Source: Thiotrichales bacterium HSG1 (GTDB taxonomy: Bacteria; Pseudomonadota; Gammaproteobacteria; Beggiatoales; Beggiatoaceae). From it: 10,581 nt of DNA. Both the position numbers and the translations under genes were made by a program. Shown here in pieces: positions 6,739-10,581 of this stretch (position 1 is its first letter; every line of letters starts with the position of its first letter). The stretch spans positions 1 to 10,581 of the forward strand of contig JAUCGN010000045.1 in assembly GCA_030378125.1 (NCBI GenBank), in the 5' to 3' direction. Below the pieces are notes generated by a model, which did no database searches, had not been told where the DNA came from, and saw only the letters and a list, made by a program, of their open reading frames with translations.

Positions 6739-6767
6739 ACCTGATAGATTTTTAAAACCCATCAGGT
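6739..6767 (-). repeat. Palindromic element between dsbC and the ComEA-like gene
   Basis: ACCTGAT (6739-6745) and ATCAGGT (6761-6767) form the outer stem, and the middle pairs through TTTT/AAAA. In the minus-strand transcript the two remaining non-Watson-Crick positions become G-U pairs, so the whole 14-bp stem can form in that RNA; on the plus strand they are A-C mismatches. Since minus is the direction of dsbC and the ComEA-like gene, this looks like an RNA hairpin that ends or attenuates dsbC transcription. Only a weak U-rich stretch follows. It belongs to the same family as the element at 6197-6232. Confidence 0.55.
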
Positions 6768-6800
6768 TTACCTTAAAACATTATGGAATAATACTACAAT

Positions 6801-7547
6801 TTACTTAGCTGTAAAAGGTGTATTTTTTTGGCTAAGGTAGTTAATTAATTTTTCAGCTGGTAAGTAACCAGGTATTAATTCACCATCAGATAAAATTAAT
6901 GCTGGAGTACCACTTACCCCCATACTTTGACTTAATTTATACTGGTCAGCAACTGGATTATTACATTCAGCTTTTTCAATTTCCTTTCCAGCTTTAACAT
7001 CAGTCATAGCTTTTTGCCTATCCTTAGCACACCACACGGAGACCATATCTTTGTAAGTATCAGAACCAACACCAGCTCGTGGAAAAGCTAAATAACGCAC
7101 TTCGATACCAGCTTTATTAAGAGCCGGAACTTCATTATGAATCTTAGAACAATAAGGGCAGTCAACATCAGTAAAAATATTAATTACATGTTTAGTTCCA
7201 TTCTCTGGAGCAAAAACTACCATATCGCGTACATTTACTTTTTTGATATTTTCACGACGTAATTTAGAAAACTTATCATCAGTTATATTTTTTCCAGTTG
7301 CTAAATCACGAATTTCTCCCATAATCAAATATTTGCCATCACCACTCAGATATATAACTTCTGAACCAATAAGAGCTTCGTATACACCTTTGATTGGAGT
7401 AGAACTTAGCTTTATTTTACTAATATCAACTTTAGCAAATTTTTTTAAAGCATCCGTAACAGCAGTTGGAATTTCGTTTTTAGAGGTTTCTTCTGCCAAA
7501 GCAAATGAACTTATGGCTAACAAAACCATTAAAAAGTAAATACGCAT
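6801..7547 (-). CDS. dsbC: Periplasmic thiol:disulfide isomerase DsbC
   Basis: A 248-residue protein close to DsbC length. The signal peptide covers 1-18 (cleavage SSFALA/E). An N-terminal dimerisation domain (about 25-85) leads to a thioredoxin-fold domain with the active site DVDCPYCSKIH (Cys130, Cys133), the cis-proline loop GTPA (Pro215) and a second Cys pair (173 and 195), which matches the structural disulfide of DsbC. It rearranges wrong disulfides in the periplasm and is kept reduced by DsbD, which is not in the window. The ATG lies five bases after the yajQ stop, and the only ribosome binding site candidate (GAGA) is within the yajQ end, so it is probably co-transcribed and coupled with yajQ. 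DsbG is the main alternative, but the CPYC with the extra Cys pair favours DsbC. Confidence 0.93.
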   Translation of the reverse strand: MRIYFLMVLLAISSFALAEETSKNEIPTAVTDALKKFAKVDISKIKLSSTPIKGVYEALIGSEVIYLSGDGKYLIMGEIRDLATGKNITDDKFSKLRRENIKKVNVRDMVVFAPENGTKHVINIFTDVDCPYCSKIHNEVPALNKAGIEVRYLAFPRAGVGSDTYKDMVSVWCAKDRQKAMTDVKAGKEIEKAECNNPVADQYKLSQSMGVSGTPALILSDGELIPGYLPAEKLINYLSQKNTPFTAK

Positions 7548-7552
7548 AATAA

Positions 7553-8041
7553 TTAATCTCGAAAATTGTTAAATTGTAATGGTAAACCCATATCTTTTTC
7601 ACGCAATAAAGTCATAATTTGTTGTAAATCATCACGTTTTTTGCCAGTAACTCGCACTTGTTCAGATTGAATTGAAGCTTGTACTTTGAGCTTACTAGCT
7701 TTTATCATCTTCACAATATTTTTAGCATTATCTTTATCTATACCTTGTTTAACAGTTATTATCAATCTAGCTTGACTATTTTGAACTTCTGTTTCCCCGA
7801 CAGAAAATGCAGCAATATCAACACTACGTTTTGCTGCTTTTTTATTCAATACATCAGTCATTTGCTTTAACTGAAACTCATTTTCAGCATGTAAAGTTAA
7901 AGTCAAATTATCCTGATTATATTCTACATGAGCGTTGGAACCTTTGAAATCAAAACGATTTTTAATTTCTCGATTAGTTTGATCAACAGTGTTAGATAAC
8001 TCATGTAAATCTACTTCTGAAACGACATCAAAGGATGGCAT
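7553..8041 (-). CDS. yajQ: YajQ-family (UPF0234) nucleotide-binding protein
   Basis: The 162-residue full-length product has every family mark: the start MPSFDVVSEVD, RFDFKGS (29-35), the VRVTGKKRDDLQ stretch (129-140) and the C-terminus PLQFNNFRD. YajQ folds as two RNP-like domains. Homologues bind c-di-GMP in Xanthomonas and Pseudomonas, where they affect transcription, and E. coli YajQ binds nucleotides. Which applies here cannot be read from the sequence. The start is backed by an exceptionally purine-rich GGGGAGGGGAAG directly upstream (8042-8053). It is 15 bases after rplS and 5 bases before dsbC, so it appears to be part of the ribosomal/tRNA operon. Confidence 0.94.
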   Translation of the reverse strand: MPSFDVVSEVDLHELSNTVDQTNREIKNRFDFKGSNAHVEYNQDNLTLTLHAENEFQLKQMTDVLNKKAAKRSVDIAAFSVGETEVQNSQARLIITVKQGIDKDNAKNIVKMIKASKLKVQASIQSEQVRVTGKKRDDLQQIMTLLREKDMGLPLQFNNFRD

Positions 8042-8056
8042 CTTCCCCTCCCCAAG

Positions 8057-8419
8057 CTAACGAGATTTTTTAGCCACAATTTTTTCTTTAATCCGAGCAG
8101 CTTTACCACGCCGATCTCGCATATAGTATAACTTAGCTCTTCTCACCACTCCTTGTCTCTTGACATTGATGGAATCAATCATAGGACTGTAGGTTTGAAA
8201 TACTCTTTCTACCCCCTCACCATGAGAAATTTTCCGCACTGTAAAAGCTGAATTTAAGCCTCGATTTCGTTTTGCAATTACTAACCCTTCAAATGCTTGC
8301 AAACGCTCACGAGTACCTTCCCTAACTTTTACTTGAACCGTGATGGTATCACCCGGTTTAAAGGGGGGAAATTCTTTGTTCATCTGCTCTTGTTCCAATT
8401 GGGCGATGATATTTGTCAT
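8057..8419 (-). CDS. rplS: 50S ribosomal protein bL19
   Basis: A 120-residue protein matching bL19 throughout: [11 protein letters not shown] at the start, [34 protein letters not shown], the invariant [18 protein letters not shown], then [18 protein letters not shown] and [10 protein letters not shown]19 sits at the interface of the 30S and 50S subunits. It ends in a short basic KIVAKKSR tail. A perfect AGGAGG lies seven bases before ATG, the best ribosome binding site in the window, in keeping with high expression. It is 37 bases downstream of trmD, as in the classical rpsP-rimM-trmD-rplS order. Confidence 0.98.
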   Translation of the reverse strand: MTNIIAQLEQEQMNKEFPPFKPGDTITVQVKVREGTRERLQAFEGLVIAKRNRGLNSAFTVRKISHGEGVERVFQTYSPMIDSINVKRQGVVRRAKLYYMRDRRGKAARIKEKIVAKKSR

Positions 8420-8426
8420 TCTTTAA

Positions 8427-8432
8427 CCTCCT
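8427..8432 (-). promoter_or_regulatory. Consensus Shine-Dalgarno of rplS
   Basis: Read on the minus strand this is AGGAGG, followed by the seven-base spacer TTAAAGA and the rplS ATG. The genes before it (trmD, rimM) have weak or no Shine-Dalgarno, so translation of L19 is probably set well above that of the two maturation enzymes in the same transcript, as known in E. coli. Confidence 0.8.
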
Positions 8433-8456
8433 GATATGTAAATTTTAATAAGTTTT

Positions 8457-9155
8457 TTATGAACTGGATAGAGTCAATTTATCTAATAACTCTGGATGTC
8501 TTATTTTAGTTCTTTCCAACGCTTGTTGTCTCCGCCATTCAGCAATTTTTGCATGATCACCAGACAATAAAACAGGTGGAACTTTTTGGCCATCAATCTC
8601 TTCTGGACGAGTATAATGAGGATGATCTAACAAACCAGCATAAAATGACTCTTCTTTAGCTGATTCTTCATGGCCTAAAGCCTGAGGTAGTTGTCGAACT
8701 AAAGCATCAATGATTACCATAGCTGCCAATTCACCACCACTAAGAACATAATCACCTATTGACCATAACTCATCAACATCCTGTTCTATCAGCCTTTCAT
8801 CAATACCTTCATAACGACCAGCTACCAAGACCATGTTTTGATAATTCAACAAGGTATGTATCCCGGTCTGGTCTAAACGCCGTCCTTGTGGAGATAGGTA
8901 AATTACCTTAGTTCCTATACCTATATTGTCCACCGCAGAACTGATCGCTTTCCGCAACGGTTGTACTTGCAACACCATACCCGGGCCACCGCCATAAGGT
9001 CGATCATCAACTCGACGGTTTTTATCATTGGTAAAATCTCTTGGATTCCAGATAGATAATTTAAATAACTTTCTTTTTAAAGCCCTAGCCGTTATCCCAC
9101 CACAAGTTAAAGTGGTAAACATCTCTGGAAATATAGAGACAATCCCAATATGCAT
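8457..9155 (-). CDS. trmD: tRNA (guanine37-N1)-methyltransferase TrmD
   Basis: A trefoil-knot (SPOUT) enzyme that uses AdoMet to methylate G37 next to the anticodon and prevents frameshifting. With the ATG at 9155 the 232-residue protein starts [13 protein letters not shown], aligning with the family start; a GTG at 9170 would add five residues without family support. Conserved blocks: [11 protein letters not shown] (50-60), [11 protein letters not shown] (86-96), GRYEGIDER (113-121), [12 protein letters not shown] (131-142), [12 protein letters not shown] (175-186) and [10 protein letters not shown]. Arg154 is present. The position of catalytic Asp169 of the E. coli and Haemophilus enzymes, which aligns without gaps, is Glu169 here (KEESF instead of EDSF). 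The C-terminus is about 20 residues shorter than in E. coli. The ATG follows the rimM stop by one base (TAACATG), indicating translational coupling. Confidence 0.96.
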   Translation of the reverse strand: MHIGIVSIFPEMFTTLTCGGITARALKRKLFKLSIWNPRDFTNDKNRRVDDRPYGGGPGMVLQVQPLRKAISSAVDNIGIGTKVIYLSPQGRRLDQTGIHTLLNYQNMVLVAGRYEGIDERLIEQDVDELWSIGDYVLSGGELAAMVIIDALVRQLPQALGHEESAKEESFYAGLLDHPHYTRPEEIDGQKVPPVLLSGDHAKIAEWRRQQALERTKIRHPELLDKLTLSSS

Positions 9156-9156
9156 G

Positions 9157-9645
9157 TTAAAATTCTGCACTCCAATTGACTAGCAATACATTTTCAGCCA
9201 AATCTACCTTAGTTACCACATGTTGCGGTACAAATGGAATCATCCGTTCCCGTCCACCAGTCACGACTAATACATCGTTGGCTCCAGTTTCTAAAAGATG
9301 ATCCACCTGTCCTAAGTTAATTCCTTCGTGATTAATTACAGCCAAACCTTCCAGATCAGCCCAGTAATATTCATCTTCTTGCACAAGTGGTAATTGTTCT
9401 CGCTTAATTTTGATGTCCAACCCCAATAATTTAGAGGCAGCATCACGATCATCAATTAAGTCAAACTTTGCAACAATTCCTTTTTTATGTACGCATCCGT
9501 CTTGTAATATCAATTCTCGTCCTTGTATCTGCCAAGGTGAGTAGTCAAAAATATTATCAATTGGATCAGTGTATGAAAACACTTTCAACCAACCTTTTAC
9601 TCCATACAAACCATTAATATTTCCAACCGTGATTAAGTTTGACAT
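9157..9645 (-). CDS. rimM: 16S rRNA processing / 30S maturation factor RimM
   Basis: A 162-residue protein with the RimM layout: an N-terminal barrel with [17 protein letters not shown] (12-28) and a C-terminal PRC-barrel with [11 protein letters not shown] (91-101), GANDVLVV (121-128), and MIPFVPQHV (135-143), ending VNWSAEF. It binds S19 in the 30S head and assists late assembly. The product is about 20 residues shorter than E. coli RimM, mostly around the linker. The ATG lies five bases after the rpsP stop with no recognisable Shine-Dalgarno, so translation is probably coupled to rpsP. The gene runs to one base before trmD. Confidence 0.96.
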   Translation of the reverse strand: MSNLITVGNINGLYGVKGWLKVFSYTDPIDNIFDYSPWQIQGRELILQDGCVHKKGIVAKFDLIDDRDAASKLLGLDIKIKREQLPLVQEDEYYWADLEGLAVINHEGINLGQVDHLLETGANDVLVVTGGRERMIPFVPQHVVTKVDLAENVLLVNWSAEF

Positions 9646-9650
9646 TAATA

Positions 9651-10061
9651 TTAAGTTGGAGTTACTTCTGGTTTAGCAGTTTCTTCTGTTTTGACAGTTG
9701 TTGTTTCCGCTGTAACAGTTTCTGGTGTAGTTGCTGTTTCTGGCTTAGTAGTTTCTGCTGTAGCAGTTTCCACAGATTTTTTGGGCTTATAATTATTAAA
9801 TACTGGAGGTGGTGGTGGATTTTTGATATAACTCTTAATCAATTGAGCCACTCTATCAGAAGGCTTAGCTCCCACTCCTAACCAGTAATTAGCACGTCCT
9901 AAATCAAGACGCAAAGGTTCATCTTTACCTTTAGCAACTGGGTTAAAGAAACCAAGACGCTCAATAAAACGTCCATCACGCCGATTCCGTGAATCAGTTA
10001 CAATTATATGATAAAAAGGGCGTTTTTTTGCACCACCACGACTTAAACGAATAGAAACCAT
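9651..10061 (-). CDS. rpsP: 30S ribosomal protein bS16 with a long Thr/Glu/Pro-rich tail
   Basis: Residues 1-81 are an ordinary bS16 core: [61 protein letters not shown] and VAQLIKSY. After it comes an extension of about 55 residues: a five-proline run (82-86), FNNYKPKKS, then a repetitive tail of T, E, K, P, A and V (97-136). Most bacterial bS16 proteins stop near 80-90 residues. The tail is in frame with no sign of frameshift, and its stop lies five bases before the coupled rimM start. S16 binds 16S rRNA early in 30S assembly. AAGGT upstream supports the ATG start. The gene follows lolA by 17 bases, so it may be expressed from a promoter before lolA, with no other obvious promoter in the gap. 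Confidence 0.96.
   Translation of the reverse strand: MVSIRLSRGGAKKRPFYHIIVTDSRNRRDGRFIERLGFFNPVAKGKDEPLRLDLGRANYWLGVGAKPSDRVAQLIKSYIKNPPPPPVFNNYKPKKSVETATAETTKPETATTPETVTAETTTVKTEETAKPEVTPT
9654..9773 (-). repeat. Low-complexity repeats coding for the bS16 tail
   Basis: This part of rpsP codes for residues 97-136 and is made of near-repeats of GAAAC(T/A)GC and ACTACT-type codons, giving units such as [16 protein letters not shown] and TEETAKPE. Near-repeats such as these can expand and contract by replication slippage, so the tail length may vary between strains. Confidence 0.6.
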
Positions 10062-10078
10062 GTATTTATTACCTTTTA

Positions 10079-10581
10079 TTACTCTTCACTAATAACATCT
10101 ACTCCAGATGGTGGAGTAAATATAAATAAATTCTTATCAAGTTTTTGATTATTTTGTGTATGTTTGAAACTAATATAAGTTGTTTGGCCTAAATTATCTA
10201 CTAATTCAATCCCCAACAAATATTTTTCCTTTATGTCAATTCGCATACTGTCAAACTGAGCTTGCTCATCTTTAGAAATCAATTCAAATTTTTTTGAACC
10301 ATTTTTAGTTGATAATTGGTTAATAAAAAAATCTTCTTTTATATTATTATTATCACTAAATAAAAATGCTGGTGTTTGCCCTAAAGTATTGGATAACTTT
10401 TTAACGGTTATTTGTTCCAAATCGTTATCATAAATCCAAATTTTTTCACCATCAGCAACTATCAATTGCTCATAAGGCTTTTGATATTCCCAACGAAATC
10501 TGTTTGGACGCTGAATATACATTTTCCCCTGTGATTTCTCTAACAGATTACCTTGTTCACTAAAAAGACTTTGTTCAAATT
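10079..10581 (-). CDS. lolA: Outer-membrane lipoprotein carrier LolA, C-terminal part (5' end outside window)
   Basis: The frame is open to the window edge, so the first in-frame ATG (10522) is not the true start. The visible 167 residues cover most of mature LolA. Recognisable are the [17 protein letters not shown] stretch, [29 protein letters not shown], and a closing region ending [12 protein letters not shown]. LolA carries lipoproteins across the periplasm from LolCDE to LolB, and the RPNRFRWE element is the family's best-kept part. The signal peptide and first strands are missing only because of the window limit. The TAA lies 17 bases before rpsP on the same strand. lolA is not part of the usual rpsP operon in E. 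coli, so the joint arrangement is notable. Confidence 0.9.
   Translation of the reverse strand, partial: FEQSLFSEQGNLLEKSQGKMYIQRPNRFRWEYQKPYEQLIVADGEKIWIYDNDLEQITVKKLSNTLGQTPAFLFSDNNNIKEDFFINQLSTKNGSKKFELISKDEQAQFDSMRIDIKEKYLLGIELVDNLGQTTYISFKHTQNNQKLDKNLFIFTPPSGVDVISEE

Noticed and set aside
9156..9170. GTG at 9170 as the trmD start
   Set aside because: The five extra residues do not match the family start, the GGA before it is too close to act as a ribosome binding site, and the ATG at 9155 gives the conserved M-x-IGIVS-FPEMF start.
9639..9881. Plus-strand frame coding for a Cys/Ser/Phe-rich 80-residue peptide
   Set aside because: The cysteine-rich look comes from reading the Thr/Glu repeat codons of the bS16 tail backwards; there is no independent evidence for a gene.
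1..10581. tRNA, rRNA, insertion sequence or phage genes
   Set aside because: No cloverleaf, rRNA segment, transposase, integrase or phage protein was seen in any frame that I could support.

Overview
The window is AT-rich DNA from a Gram-negative bacterium, most likely a gammaproteobacterium. The lolA, rpsP-rimM-trmD-rplS, yajQ and dsbC genes all read as gammaproteobacterial types. The low GC, the scattered imperfect palindromes around TTTTAAAA centres, and the signalling genes of a kind also seen in cyanobacteria suggest a filamentous or large sulfur oxidiser (Beggiatoa/Thioploca-like). That taxonomic guess is inference; no rRNA or other marker gene is present.

The left part (1-6176) is on the plus strand and looks accessory. 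It opens with the C-terminal end of an unrecognised, probably exported, protein that has a calcium-loop-like motif (2-778). A signalling group follows: a small SiaB/slr1658-type GHKL ATP-binding protein (814-1422), a STAS anti-sigma-antagonist-like protein overlapping it by 10 bases (1413-1757), a 349-base non-coding stretch with degenerate palindromes, and a soluble hybrid histidine kinase with two C-terminal receiver domains (2107-4464). Next is a tight three-gene cassette (4511-6176): two YbjQ-family proteins, one soluble and one membrane-anchored, and a membrane-anchored M48 zinc metalloprotease.

The right part (6247-10581) is on the minus strand and is mostly core housekeeping. In the direction of transcription it contains lolA (5' end cut by the window), rpsP, rimM, trmD, rplS, yajQ and dsbC, with short gaps that suggest one transcript, followed by a ComEA-like helix-hairpin-helix protein. 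The two blocks converge on an 11-bp-stem palindrome at 6197-6232, which probably works as a bidirectional terminator.

Likely roles: the left block carries a phosphorylation-dependent partner switch beside a multi-step phosphorelay kinase, then a putative envelope protease cassette. The right block joins lipoprotein export, small-subunit assembly, tRNA m1G37 methylation, ribosomal protein L19, a nucleotide-binding YajQ protein and periplasmic disulfide isomerisation. The points most worth a second look are the SiaB/STAS/hybrid-kinase cluster, the YbjQ-YbjQ-M48 cassette, a Glu where TrmD has its catalytic Asp169, the long Thr/Glu tail on bS16, the acidic tail on the ComEA-like protein, and the palindrome family in the intergenic spaces.
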